Of a stretch of DNA of 64,000 nucleotides, positions 1 to 8,495 are shown in pieces. This DNA comes from an uncultured Bacteroidales bacterium (GTDB taxonomy: Bacteria; Bacteroidota; Bacteroidia; Bacteroidales; Paludibacteraceae): positions 61,259-125,258 of the forward strand of contig CACYHE010000002.1 of NCBI GenBank assembly GCA_902774185.1, in the 5' to 3' direction. The notes beneath the pieces were generated by a model that saw nothing but the letters and a program-made list of their open reading frames with translations, did no database searches and was not told the origin of the DNA. Each line of letters starts with the position of its first letter. Position 1 is the stretch's first letter. The translations under genes and the position numbers were made by a program.

Positions 1-1
1 T

Positions 2-1060
2 GAAGGTAAGGATCCGTTCGATCTGATGGACGAGGTGGAACACGAATTGCAAATTCATGTCACGCCGGTTACGTGGGCGAACGGGCAAGGCTTAAAATTC
101 GAATCCGTCTTCGCTCTAAACAACCGTCCAAAAGATATCAGCGGCAAGTTAGCCGAAGACCTCGAGATGGTAGATGGCGTCTATCCGGAATTTGACAAAG
201 AAGCATACTTACGCGGGGAGTTGGCACCCGTCTTTTTCGGGTCTGCTTATAAGACCGTCGGTGTACAGGAGTTGTTGGACTTCCTTGTAGCCAATGCCCC
301 TTCCCCACTTCCGGTGACAGCTGAAGAGCGAACGGTGGAACCCATGGAAGATAAGTTCACAGCGTTCTGCTTTAAGATCCATGCTAACATGGATCCGAAC
401 CATCGGTCGTGCATCGCGTTCTTTAAGATTTGCAGCGGTAAATTCCTGCGCAACACCTATTATTACCACGTGCGTAAGGACCAACAGATGCGTTTTGCAG
501 CTCCGACCTGCTTCATGGCGCAGAAAAAAGAGACCGTCGATGAAGCCTTTGCCGGCGATGTGGTAGGTCTGCCCGATACGGGTAACTTCAAGATCGGCGA
601 TACGCTGACCGCAGGCGAACATCTGCATTTCAAAGGACTACCTTCCTTCTCCCCGGAGATGTTCAAGTATATCGATAACGCTGACCCCATGAAACAAAAG
701 CAACTGGATAAGGGTGTCAACCAACTGATGGACGAAGGTGTGGCACAACTCTTTATCAGTCAACTCAACGGCCGTAAGATTATCGGTACGGTAGGACAAC
801 TGCAGTTCGAAGTAATCCAATACCGTTTGGAACATGAGTACCAGGCCAAATGCAAATGGCAACCCTTACAGATGTACAAAGCCTGCTGGATTGAGAGTGA
901 CGATGCTGCCGAACTTGATATGTTCAAGAAACGCAAAGCGCAGTACATGGCTTTTGATAAAGAAGGACGAGATGTCTTTATGGCAGACAGTGCCTATGTA
1001 CTCAACATGGCGCAGCAAGATTACAAACATATCCAATTCCATTTTACAAGTGAGTTTTAA
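2..1060 (+). CDS. prfC: Peptide chain release factor 3 (C-terminal part, truncated by window start)
   Basis: RF3 is a translational GTPase that recycles RF1/RF2 from the ribosome after termination. The gene enters from the left edge, so the GTP-binding P-loop lies outside the window; 352 codons remain. The visible part starts at the end of the G domain with the stretch HELQIHVTPVTW, typical of RF3 and not of EF-G. It continues through the beta-barrel domain (GDVVGLPDTGNFKIGDTL) and the RF3-specific C-terminal domain (GQLQFEVIQYRLEHEY). A nucleoside permease follows after 16 bp, so co-transcription is possible but functionally unexplained. Recognition of the family is confident; the start cannot be seen. 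Confidence 0.95.
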   Translation, partial: EGKDPFDLMDEVEHELQIHVTPVTWANGQGLKFESVFALNNRPKDISGKLAEDLEMVDGVYPEFDKEAYLRGELAPVFFGSAYKTVGVQELLDFLVANAPSPLPVTAEERTVEPMEDKFTAFCFKIHANMDPNHRSCIAFFKICSGKFLRNTYYYHVRKDQQMRFAAPTCFMAQKKETVDEAFAGDVVGLPDTGNFKIGDTLTAGEHLHFKGLPSFSPEMFKYIDNADPMKQKQLDKGVNQLMDEGVAQLFISQLNGRKIIGTVGQLQFEVIQYRLEHEYQAKCKWQPLQMYKACWIESDDAAELDMFKKRKAQYMAFDKEGRDVFMADSAYVLNMAQQDYKHIQFHFTSEF

Positions 1061-1076
1061 TTAAAAATCCAATGAT

Positions 1077-2465
1077 ATGAAAAACAGATCTTTACAGATT
1101 CGCCTCATTGTGATGAACTTCTTAGAGTTCGCAGTTTGGGGTGCGTACTTAACATCTATGGGGCGCTATTTAGGAGCTCACGGTATGGGAGGTAACATTG
1201 GCTGGTTCTATTCTATTCAAGGTATTGTCAGCCTGTTCATGCCAGCTTTGATGGGTATTGTTGCGGACCGATGGATGCAAGCGCAAAAAGTGTTGAGTTT
1301 ATGTCATGGCTTGGCTGGACTTTTTATGTGCGCTGCCGGCATGTATGCTTTCACATCCGGAGCTGATGTGGCATTTGCTCCTTTATTTACACTCTACACA
1401 CTATCGGTAGCGTTCTTCATGCCAACGATTGCGTTGACCAACTCGGTCGCTTTCAATGCGTTAGTAAAAGCAGGTATGGACACCGTGAAGGATTTTCCGC
1501 CCATTCGTGTTTTTGGTACTGTTGGATTCATTGCCACCATGTGGTTGGTTGATATAGTGGGCGCTATGGATACGCCTGCACAATTTGTCATCAGTGGAGG
1601 TTTGAGCATAGTTTTAGCTGTTTATTCATTGACTCTGCCTGCTTGCGAAATCAATAAATCCGAAGGCAAAGTGGACATGGTCGAAGCGCTCGGACTCAAA
1701 GCTTTTGCGCTCTTCAAACAAAAGAAGATGGCATTGTTCTTCATCTTTTCTATGCTTTTAGGTATGTGCTTGCAAGTCACAAACGGATATGCAAACCCTT
1801 TCTTAGGAAGCTTTGAATACTTCCAGGAATGGTCTAACACGTTTGGGGTTCAGCACTCAGGCATTTTGATTTCTATTTCGCAGATTTGCGAGGCGCTTTG
1901 TATTCTTGCTATTCCGTTCTTCCTCAAACGGTTTGGAATCAAGAATGTGATGTTCATGGCAATGCTGGCGTGGGTATTCCGGTTCGGATTCTTTGGAGCC
2001 GGCAATCCGGGTTTCCCTGGAGTTCTGTTGTTTGTGCTTAGTTGCATCGTTTATGGTTTTGCATTTGATTTCTTTAATATCTCCGGAGCTCTTTACGTGG
2101 ATCAAGAGACCGCTCCGGCACAGCGTTCTTCGGCGCAAGGACTCTTTATGATGATGACCAACGGTTTAGGTGCTACCATCGGTACGCTTGCCGCTCAAGC
2201 AATCGTTAATAAGACCGTGCCTATGATTGATAAAGCGACAGAACTGGACACATTAGGTATTGTTCGTAATGCTGACGGAGCTATTGATTGGCAGAACATT
2301 ATAGCGGACAAACTACCGCAGATTCATGAAGCCGCCTCCAATATGTGGGCAGGATGGCAAGAAGCGTGGTATATCTTTGCGGGTTTTGCATTAGTGGTGG
2401 CTATCGCCTTCTGGTTCTTGTTCCCAAAGACACCGGTGAACAAAAATCTGGAAGTGAAACACTAA
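1077..2465 (+). CDS. Nucleoside permease, MFS (NupG/XapB-like)
   Basis: A 462-residue inner-membrane protein with about twelve hydrophobic segments. The N-terminus (LIVMNFLEFAVWGAYLTSMG) is characteristic of the nucleoside:H+ symporter family that includes E. coli NupG and XapB, common in Bacteroidales. Expected role: proton-driven nucleoside uptake. The long hydrophilic stretch near residues 385-425 before the last membrane segment is usual for this family. The ATG lies 16 bp after the prfC stop and no strong Shine-Dalgarno is visible. Substrate (nucleoside versus xanthosine) cannot be told from sequence. Confidence 0.85.
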   Translation: MKNRSLQIRLIVMNFLEFAVWGAYLTSMGRYLGAHGMGGNIGWFYSIQGIVSLFMPALMGIVADRWMQAQKVLSLCHGLAGLFMCAAGMYAFTSGADVAFAPLFTLYTLSVAFFMPTIALTNSVAFNALVKAGMDTVKDFPPIRVFGTVGFIATMWLVDIVGAMDTPAQFVISGGLSIVLAVYSLTLPACEINKSEGKVDMVEALGLKAFALFKQKKMALFFIFSMLLGMCLQVTNGYANPFLGSFEYFQEWSNTFGVQHSGILISISQICEALCILAIPFFLKRFGIKNVMFMAMLAWVFRFGFFGAGNPGFPGVLLFVLSCIVYGFAFDFFNISGALYVDQETAPAQRSSAQGLFMMMTNGLGATIGTLAAQAIVNKTVPMIDKATELDTLGIVRNADGAIDWQNIIADKLPQIHEAASNMWAGWQEAWYIFAGFALVVAIAFWFLFPKTPVNKNLEVKH

Positions 2466-2490
2466 ATCATAAATTATAAATTATAAATCA
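2466..2490. repeat. Heptad tandem tract (ATAAATT units)
   Basis: Three consecutive 7-bp units (ATAAATT, ATAAATT, ATAAATC) fill the spacer between the nucleoside permease stop and the gldF-like start codon. Confidence 0.7.
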
Positions 2491-2493
2491 CAT

Positions 2494-3159
2494 ATGTTCC
2501 GTAAGGAACTCACATATTATTTTTCTACGCCTATAGCGTACATCGTCATTGGCTTGTATCTATTGGCAATCAGCCTCTTCCTTTGGGTGATTCCCGGTCA
2601 ATGGAATATCATTGACTCGGGATACGCCCAAGTAGACGGGCTCTTCCAACTCAGTCCTTGGCTCTTCATGCTACTCTGCCCTGCCCTTACGATGCGACTT
2701 TTCTCCGAAGAACGGCAAAGCGGTATATGGGACCTGATCCGAACCAAACCGATTTCACTCAGTCGCATTGTGATCAGCAAATACTTCGCGGCATGGACAC
2801 TGGTTCTCATTGGCCTGCTGCCTTGCTTCGTGCATTATTTTGTGGTATCCTACATGGCAGAACCCATGGGAAACCTCGATAGCGGAGCATTCCTTGGCTC
2901 ATTCATCGGACTTATCTTATTGTCCGGAACCTTCATGGCAATCGGTATCCTCTGTGCTACGTTCAGTAAGAGTCAAATCGTCTGCTTCATCGGCGGCGCA
3001 CTGAGTTGCTTTATACTCTACTGGGTTATCTTACAAGACCATTACACCTCTATTTCTCGTGGTGTTTTGGACTTGCGCGACCTTGTTTTCTTCATTACCG
3101 TCATCATCGTTGCGCTCTTGGCGGCAATAATCACCATTGATAAATTCACCCGCAAATGA
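2494..3159 (+). CDS. gldF: GldF-like ABC-2 type transporter permease
   Basis: A 221-residue permease with about six membrane segments. The N-terminus (MFRKELTYYFSTPIAYIVIG) and the segment RLFSEERQSGIWDLIRTKPIS match the GldF family, the membrane subunit of the GldA-GldF-GldG ABC transporter tied to gliding motility and widespread in Bacteroidota. The usual partner gldG is not downstream; instead a phosphoesterase overlaps the stop by 4 bp (ATGA). It is somewhat short for the family. It may be the GldF of this organism with GldG elsewhere, or a stand-alone ABC-2 permease. Confidence 0.8.
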   Translation: MFRKELTYYFSTPIAYIVIGLYLLAISLFLWVIPGQWNIIDSGYAQVDGLFQLSPWLFMLLCPALTMRLFSEERQSGIWDLIRTKPISLSRIVISKYFAAWTLVLIGLLPCFVHYFVVSYMAEPMGNLDSGAFLGSFIGLILLSGTFMAIGILCATFSKSQIVCFIGGALSCFILYWVILQDHYTSISRGVLDLRDLVFFITVIIVALLAAIITIDKFTRK

Positions 3160-3692
3160 CACGCATAGGGGTTTTGAGCGACACGCACGGCTTGCTGGAC
3201 AAGCGTATCTTTGAGCATTTCAAAGATGTAGATGAGATCTGGCACGCCGGAGATATCGGTAGTGCGGAAGTACTGCAAGCACTGCGTGAATTTAAACCGA
3301 CACGTGCCGTTTTCGGCAACATGGACGGCGGAGAAGTGAGATACAGTCTCTCTGAGTTTTACCGGTTCAAAGTGGAAGAGATCAATGTCCTTATGACCCA
3401 TATAGGCGGTTATCCGGGGCATTATAACCCTTGGCTCATTCCGTGGTTTAGGAAAAGTATGGAAGCCAAAATGACCAATGACCAATCACAAATGGCAAAT
3501 GTCATTGATCTCTTTGTCTGCGGACATAGTCATATCTTAAAAGTGCAGTACGATAGCCAGTTTCAGATGATGACAATGAACCCCGGAGCGGCAGGCAAAC
3601 AGGGATGGCAACCTTGCCAAACTTTATTGCGGTTTACCATCGACAAAAAGGAGATCAAAGATCTGGAGGTAATTGAACTAAAATGGCAATAA
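3156..3692 (+). CDS. Metallophosphoesterase, YfcE/MJ0936 family
   Basis: A 178-residue calcineurin-like phosphoesterase. The metal ligands are visible in order: the N-terminal D-x-H (SDTHG), HAGDIG, GNMD, MTHIGG and CGHSH. This set is typical of the small YfcE-type phosphodiesterases; the natural substrate is not predictable. The start overlaps the gldF-like stop (ATGA), implying translational coupling. Codons near residues 106-116 (encoding MTNDQSQMANV) are a 7-bp tandem tract lying between two metal-ligand motifs, probably in a surface loop. Confidence 0.85.
   Translation: MTRIGVLSDTHGLLDKRIFEHFKDVDEIWHAGDIGSAEVLQALREFKPTRAVFGNMDGGEVRYSLSEFYRFKVEEINVLMTHIGGYPGHYNPWLIPWFRKSMEAKMTNDQSQMANVIDLFVCGHSHILKVQYDSQFQMMTMNPGAAGKQGWQPCQTLLRFTIDKKEIKDLEVIELKWQ
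3471..3502. repeat. Heptad tract inside phosphoesterase gene
   Basis: Units ATGACCA, ATGACCA, ATCACAA, ATGGCAA repeat with a 7-bp period, in frame, within the phosphoesterase reading frame. Confidence 0.75.
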
Positions 3693-3766
3693 AAAGGCGA
3701 TTTTTGCAAAAATAATCATTTTGTAAAGTCTATTTTGCAAAAAAAGCAAAAAAAATTGCAAAAATA

Positions 3767-3798
3767 TTTGCATATATCAAAAAATTGTTGTACCTTTG
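3767..3798 (+). promoter_or_regulatory. Bacteroidota-type promoter for intergenic RNA
   Basis: -33 TTTG at 3767-3770, 20-bp spacer beginning CATATATC, and -7 element TACCTTTG at 3791-3798. No reading frame follows before the terminator at 3940-3972, so this promoter appears to drive a non-coding transcript. Confidence 0.75.
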
Positions 3799-3803
3799 CA
3801 ACG

Positions 3804-3980
3804 AATTTAAGAAATAAACAAGACCAATCTTTTTTGTACCTTAAATAAACAGACTAATACCTTAGAAAAACAGGCGTCGCGAGGACGACTGTTTTCGCTT
3901 TTAAAAAGCGAGGTAAACCGACCCTGACTACAAAACATAAAATCCCGCCTACTCTTTCGAGGGGCGGGATTTATTTCTTT
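3804..3980 (+). ncRNA. Candidate small RNA, about 175 nt, unidentified
   Basis: The 307-bp gap between the phosphoesterase and the M3 peptidase holds a complete transcription unit without a credible coding sequence: promoter at 3767-3798, predicted start near 3804, and a strong terminator at 3940-3972. Inside are two further hairpins: AAAACAG..TCG against CGACTGTTTT (about 3867-3894) and CGCTTTT against AAAAGCG (about 3896-3910). The 5' half is AT-rich and less structured. It could be a stand-alone regulatory RNA or a 6S-like RNA (Bacteroidales have divergent 6S forms), but the 5' and 3' ends do not obviously pair. Identity is unknown. Confidence 0.55.
3940..3980 (+). terminator. Intrinsic terminator, probably bidirectional
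   Basis: Stem AAATCCCGCC (3940-3949) pairs with GGCGGGATTT (3963-3972), followed by TATTTCTTT. On the minus strand the same hairpin lies about 30 bp past the M3 peptidase stop, so it can end both transcripts. Confidence 0.85.
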
Positions 3981-3999
3981 CAGCGCAGCGGTCTTTCGC

Positions 4000-6147
4000 C
4001 TATTTTATCTCTTGCACTTTGATACCATCTCTTTCGAGCAGGGCGTTGATAGTCGGTTCACCTCCACGGAAACGAACGTACAGATCCATCGCACGCTCCG
4101 TACCACCCTTCTCCAGAATATTCTGACGGAAACGTTTGGCGGCTTTCTTATCGAAGATAGATCCGTTCTTTGCCTGTGCCTCTTTGAATACAGAGAAAGC
4201 GTCTGCGTCTAATAGTTCAGACCATTTATAGCTGTAGTAACCTGCTGCGTAACCGCCGGAAAAGATATGCGTGAAGGCTGTACACATCTGCGTACCGGGT
4301 ACGGTAGGCATCACTTGTACCTGTTCCATCGCTTGATCACTGAAACGGGTGACAGATTCGATGGTACCGATGGTCTCGTTCACTTCAAACGGTTTGTCCA
4401 ACGTGTGCCAAGCCATATCGAGGTAACCGAAACTGAGTTGGCGGACACAAGCATAGGCAGCATGATAGGTCTGAGAAGCATGCATCTTGTCCAACAAGTC
4501 TTGAGGAAGACTTTCTCCGGTCTCATAATGTTTAGCAAACGTATCAAGGAACTCTTTCTCGTCGATAAAGTTCTCATTGAATTGTGAGGGCAACTCCACA
4601 AAATCACGCGGTACATTGGTTCCGCTCTGTGCGCTGTACTGGCAACGCGTCAACATACCGTGCAAACCATGACCGAACTCATGCAGGAATGTGCGCACCT
4701 CATCATAGGTGAAGAGAGCCGGTTTGTCTGCAGTCGGGCGGGTGAAGTTCATCACGTTCACGATATGCGGACGATGATCTTTCTTGCCCACCATGTATTG
4801 AGGTTGAAAATCATTCATCCAAGCTCCGCCACGTTTACCATCCCGCGGATGGAAGTCCGCATAATAAACAGCCAGGAATTTACCTTTCTCGTCGAATACC
4901 TCGTAAGCCGTTACTTCGGGATTATATACTTGGATATCCTTGTTCTCTTTAAAAGTAATACCATACAGACGTTCTGCCAAACCGAAGACACCTTTTTTCA
5001 CGTTCTCCAATTCGAAATACGGACGGAGGTCATCATCGGAGATGGCATATTTCTCTTGTTTGAGTTTCTTGGAATAATAACTGAAATCCCAGGGTTGCAA
5101 CTGTGCAGCATAAAATCCATGTGCCTTGGCGTACTCTTCCAGTTCGCGTACCTCTTCCTGTGCTGCAGGCATATAAGCCTCACGCAATTGGTCTAACAAT
5201 CGATAGACGTTCTCCGGCGTTTCTGCCATCGTCTTATACAGCGATTTCTCAGCATAAGTAGTCTTGCCGAACAGGTTTGCTAATGCCAAACGGGTGTTAA
5301 CGATCTCAACAATAATTGCCGTGTTATCATACTCACCGCCAATACATTTGGACGCATTCGCCATGTATAACTCCCGACGGATGTCACGGTTGTCAAGGTC
5401 CTGCATCACAGGAATCGTAGTGGTCGGTTTGAGGTTCAGTAACCAACCCTCCATGCCTTTCTGCTCCGCATTGGAACGGAGCATCGCTTTCGTATCATCA
5501 TTCAAACCGGCCAACAAGGCCTCGTCCGTAATCAACAAACTCCAGGCATTCGTTGCTTTGAGTACGTTCTGACCATAGGTCAGCGTCAGTTTACTCAACT
5601 TAGCGGACAACTCACGATAGATCTGCTTGTCTTCGGAGCTCAAGTTCGCTCCGTTATTGGCAAAAGACTCGTAGATATCTTCGAGTAACTTCATCTGCGC
5701 CTTGTTCAGTTTCAAGGTATAACGATGGTCATACACCGCCTTGATACGTTGGAAGAGACCTTCGTTGAGACGAATCGTAGCGGAGTACTCCGATAACTTC
5801 GGACTCAGTTCCATCTCAATCTGTTGCAGCGTGTCGTTCGTCTCTGCGCTTGTCAGATTATAGAAACAACCGGCAACGATACTCAGCATCTCTCCTGCTG
5901 ACTCGTACGCCTCGATAGTATTTTTGAACGTAGGCGCAGCAGGGTTATTAACGATTTCGTCTATCTCCTGCAGACCTTGTCTCATAGCTTCCTCAAAAGC
6001 CGGCATGTAATGTTCCGCATAGATCTCATTAAACGGATACGTGCCATGCGGCGTCTTCCAGTTCTTGTAATCAAAGAACGGGTTCGTAGCAGCCGTTGCT
6101 GCCAATACAGTAGTGGCTAATGCCATAGTTAATATACTTTTCATCAT
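4000..6147 (-). CDS. dcp: M3 family metallopeptidase, peptidyl-dipeptidase Dcp-like, secreted
   Basis: A 715-residue zinc peptidase of the thimet oligopeptidase/Dcp family that removes dipeptides from peptide C-termini. The N-terminus (MKSILTMALATTVLAATA) is a clear signal peptide, so it should act in the periplasm. The zinc motif HEFGH is at about residues 489-493, followed by the conserved GLHGML. The C-terminal HIFSGGYAAGYYSYKWSE is the family's substrate-binding segment. Length matches the family. It is the last gene of a long minus-strand run and is 19 bp downstream of the type IX cargo gene. Just past the stop lies the motif CAGCGCAGCGGTCT, which recurs near other repeat tracts in the window. 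Confidence 0.92.
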   Translation of the reverse strand: MMKSILTMALATTVLAATAATNPFFDYKNWKTPHGTYPFNEIYAEHYMPAFEEAMRQGLQEIDEIVNNPAAPTFKNTIEAYESAGEMLSIVAGCFYNLTSAETNDTLQQIEMELSPKLSEYSATIRLNEGLFQRIKAVYDHRYTLKLNKAQMKLLEDIYESFANNGANLSSEDKQIYRELSAKLSKLTLTYGQNVLKATNAWSLLITDEALLAGLNDDTKAMLRSNAEQKGMEGWLLNLKPTTTIPVMQDLDNRDIRRELYMANASKCIGGEYDNTAIIVEIVNTRLALANLFGKTTYAEKSLYKTMAETPENVYRLLDQLREAYMPAAQEEVRELEEYAKAHGFYAAQLQPWDFSYYSKKLKQEKYAISDDDLRPYFELENVKKGVFGLAERLYGITFKENKDIQVYNPEVTAYEVFDEKGKFLAVYYADFHPRDGKRGGAWMNDFQPQYMVGKKDHRPHIVNVMNFTRPTADKPALFTYDEVRTFLHEFGHGLHGMLTRCQYSAQSGTNVPRDFVELPSQFNENFIDEKEFLDTFAKHYETGESLPQDLLDKMHASQTYHAAYACVRQLSFGYLDMAWHTLDKPFEVNETIGTIESVTRFSDQAMEQVQVMPTVPGTQMCTAFTHIFSGGYAAGYYSYKWSELLDADAFSVFKEAQAKNGSIFDKKAAKRFRQNILEKGGTERAMDLYVRFRGGEPTINALLERDGIKVQEIK

Positions 6148-6166
6148 TCGTTAATATTTTGGGCTT

Positions 6167-7477
6167 TTATTGTTTTCCTCGTAACAGGTTAATATCTCCG
6201 GATAATTGATAGACACCGATCATCGCTTCATCGGCCTTCAGTTTCTTTTTGTTATAAACCGCCTTCATCGTATAACGAGCGTTCTTGTCAGCGTCCGTAC
6301 CCAATGCCCGAATGACGTAGTAATACGCACCTTCAGCTGCAGGTTTTCCGTAGATGGTTCCATCCCACCCCTTGGCAGGATCTGTCCACTCATACACTAA
6401 TTTTCCCCAGCGGTTATAGACCCAGCAGTGGAACTCTCTGAGCGAACGGTAAGCAACCCGGAACTCGTCATTCGTACCATCTCCGTTAGGCGTGAACACA
6501 TTCGGTACACGCAAATACGATTCGGAGATATTGATGATCATCTCCGCCGAATCAGACAGACAGGTACGATTCGATACTTTGCATACCACGCGATAGGAAC
6601 CCGGTTCCGAGAAGGTATAACGGATATCTTTGTCATTACGGGTCGCAATGCGTTCGGTAGATTGGTAAATATCCCATCCGTAGAACTGTACAGCGGGTGT
6701 CGGATTGGAATAAAAAGCCACTTCGAGAGCACCGCTATAACTCATAGCAGCATCAAGAATCTGTTCGATAGGACGCTCCAACTCATTGTTACCTGCCGGA
6801 TCGTTCTCACGTGCCGTTCCCAAAGTAACCAATTCCATCTTCACCGCTTTGACGGCTTCTTCCGTCACATCGTAAGTCAGACAAACAGGGTCTAAACCCA
6901 AGGTATCACGCAGCTCCGCATCGTAGCATAACTTGATCGGTGTCTTGCCGTACAACGCGTCCATAGGGATGATCGAAGCAAGATTCATCGTTATTTGCGC
7001 TGCGGAATCCTCCCATTGGTCATTATTCCATACCAAGGCATTATAATCTATGGAACACGTGCGCGCGTATGTAGCACGCGAACCGTTTCTACGAGTATAA
7101 CTATAGGGAGTGACATCTCCCGTCAGACGAAGCATCGTTGCATCGCAATCCAGATCTACCGTCATAGCAAGCTCGGACGTCTTGCACGTGAACACATAGA
7201 ACGGGTTATACTCCACTCCGCCTTTGACCAGATAGTAACCGCCGTCGTCCAAGTCATAGACATATTCCATGTCGGTACGAACCGCCATACCTGTTTCCGT
7301 CGAGTACCAATCCGCATTACCGATCTTGGAGCGCAGTTCGATATTGTCCTTAAAAATAAACAGCGTATCGGTTCCATTGATACGTTGCGTCGCCTTACTC
7401 ACGCACTCGACATGCATCTGTGCGTGAGTAAGAGCGGCAACAAGCGTCAATAGAACTATGTAAACACCTCTTCTCAT
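6167..7477 (-). CDS. Secreted protein with type IX sorting domain (type B, CHU_C-like)
   Basis: A 436-residue protein with a signal peptide (VYIVLLTLVAALTHAQ). The middle holds a PKD/Ig-like segment around residues 250-320. The C-terminal about 100 residues carry the gliding-motility-associated domain: VPNVFTPNGDGTNDEF, then VYNRWGKLVYE and GWDG, the pattern of type B sorting signals for the type IX secretion system. It should therefore be exported across the outer membrane and anchored or released there. The remainder (about residues 20-240) is not recognised. Its ATG overlaps the serA stop by 4 bp, an odd coupling between a surface protein and a serine biosynthesis gene. Confidence 0.85.
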   Translation of the reverse strand: MRRGVYIVLLTLVAALTHAQMHVECVSKATQRINGTDTLFIFKDNIELRSKIGNADWYSTETGMAVRTDMEYVYDLDDGGYYLVKGGVEYNPFYVFTCKTSELAMTVDLDCDATMLRLTGDVTPYSYTRRNGSRATYARTCSIDYNALVWNNDQWEDSAAQITMNLASIIPMDALYGKTPIKLCYDAELRDTLGLDPVCLTYDVTEEAVKAVKMELVTLGTARENDPAGNNELERPIEQILDAAMSYSGALEVAFYSNPTPAVQFYGWDIYQSTERIATRNDKDIRYTFSEPGSYRVVCKVSNRTCLSDSAEMIINISESYLRVPNVFTPNGDGTNDEFRVAYRSLREFHCWVYNRWGKLVYEWTDPAKGWDGTIYGKPAAEGAYYYVIRALGTDADKNARYTMKAVYNKKKLKADEAMIGVYQLSGDINLLRGKQ

Positions 7478-8394
7478 TTATTCACTTGGAAGCGGGTGTT
7501 ACCGTTTTGGAAGAAGTCCACAATCTGCTTAGCGGCTGCGATACCGGCATTGATATTGGCCTCGGCTGTCTGTGCACCCATCTTCTTTGGAGTTGCGAAG
7601 TAACGTCCCTCAAATAACGTACGGAACTTTGCGTCAGCAACCGGCATAATATCCGTCATGTACTTCAGGTCAGCACGTTCCTGCATTAACGCGATCAGAC
7701 CTTCTTCATCGATCACCTCTTTGCGCGCCGTGTTAACAAGCACACCGCCTTTCGGCATAAGGTTAACGAGATCATGGTTGATACTGTTCTTCGTCTCTGC
7801 AGTTGCCGGGATATGAAGACTCACGATGTCGCAGGTCTTGTATAACTCTTCGGCACTATGCACCGGTGTTACGTTTGCGGCAACCATCGCCTCGTCCGGA
7901 CAGTACGCATCGTACGCATAAACTTCCATTCCGAAGCCTTGTGCGATACGAGCTACGTTACGACCTACATTACCGAAGGCATGGATACCCAGTTTCTTTC
8001 CCTTCAGCTCTGTACCGCTGGTACCGTTATACAGATTACGAACGGCATAGACCATCAAGCCCAGTGCCAATTCGGCTACCGCGTTACTGTTCTGACCCGG
8101 CGTGTTCATGGCTACCACCTGATGAGCGGTAGCTGCCTCCAGATCAATGTTATCGTAACCGGCTCCGGCACGAACGACGATCTTCAGTTGCTTAGCGGCG
8201 TCCAGGACAGCCACATCCACAATATCCGAACGGATAATCAAGGCATCTGCGTCTGCGACAGCTTCTAACAACTGCGCCTTATCGGTATATTTCTCAAGCA
8301 GCGCCAGTTCATAACCTGCGCCTTCTACCACTTCGCGGATACCGTCAACGGCTACTTTTGCAAAGGGTTTTTCTGTTGCTACTAATACTTTCAT
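7474..8394 (-). CDS. serA: D-3-phosphoglycerate dehydrogenase (2-hydroxyacid dehydrogenase family)
   Basis: First step of serine synthesis: NAD-dependent oxidation of 3-phosphoglycerate. I chose the ATG giving MKVLVATEKPFAKVAVDGI; a longer frame to 8469 adds 25 residues with no family character. Visible motifs: RAGAGYDNID (substrate-binding Arg), the Rossmann turn FGNVGRN, and VNTARKEVIDEEGL (Arg and catalytic Glu). Where classical SerA has TPHxGG with the catalytic His, this protein reads TPKKMGAQT. No C-terminal ACT domain: about 306 residues, the short form. It follows serC by 78 bp, so both serine genes are together in one run; serB is not in the window. Confidence 0.9.
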   Translation of the reverse strand: MKVLVATEKPFAKVAVDGIREVVEGAGYELALLEKYTDKAQLLEAVADADALIIRSDIVDVAVLDAAKQLKIVVRAGAGYDNIDLEAATAHQVVAMNTPGQNSNAVAELALGLMVYAVRNLYNGTSGTELKGKKLGIHAFGNVGRNVARIAQGFGMEVYAYDAYCPDEAMVAANVTPVHSAEELYKTCDIVSLHIPATAETKNSINHDLVNLMPKGGVLVNTARKEVIDEEGLIALMQERADLKYMTDIMPVADAKFRTLFEGRYFATPKKMGAQTAEANINAGIAAAKQIVDFFQNGNTRFQVNK

Positions 8395-8470
8395 TGTTTC
8401 AAATAAAGAGGTTAATTCCAATGTTTTACCTTTGATATGCTTAACAGGCATGATATAGGAGTAGCCCATC

Positions 8471-8495
8471 TTTCAACTTTCAACTTTCAACTTTT
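8471..8495. repeat. Heptad tract supplying the serC C-terminus
   Basis: TTTCAAC units (7-bp period) between serA and serC. Read on the minus strand, the tract encodes the last residues of SerC (KLKVES) and its TGA stop. Confidence 0.8.
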
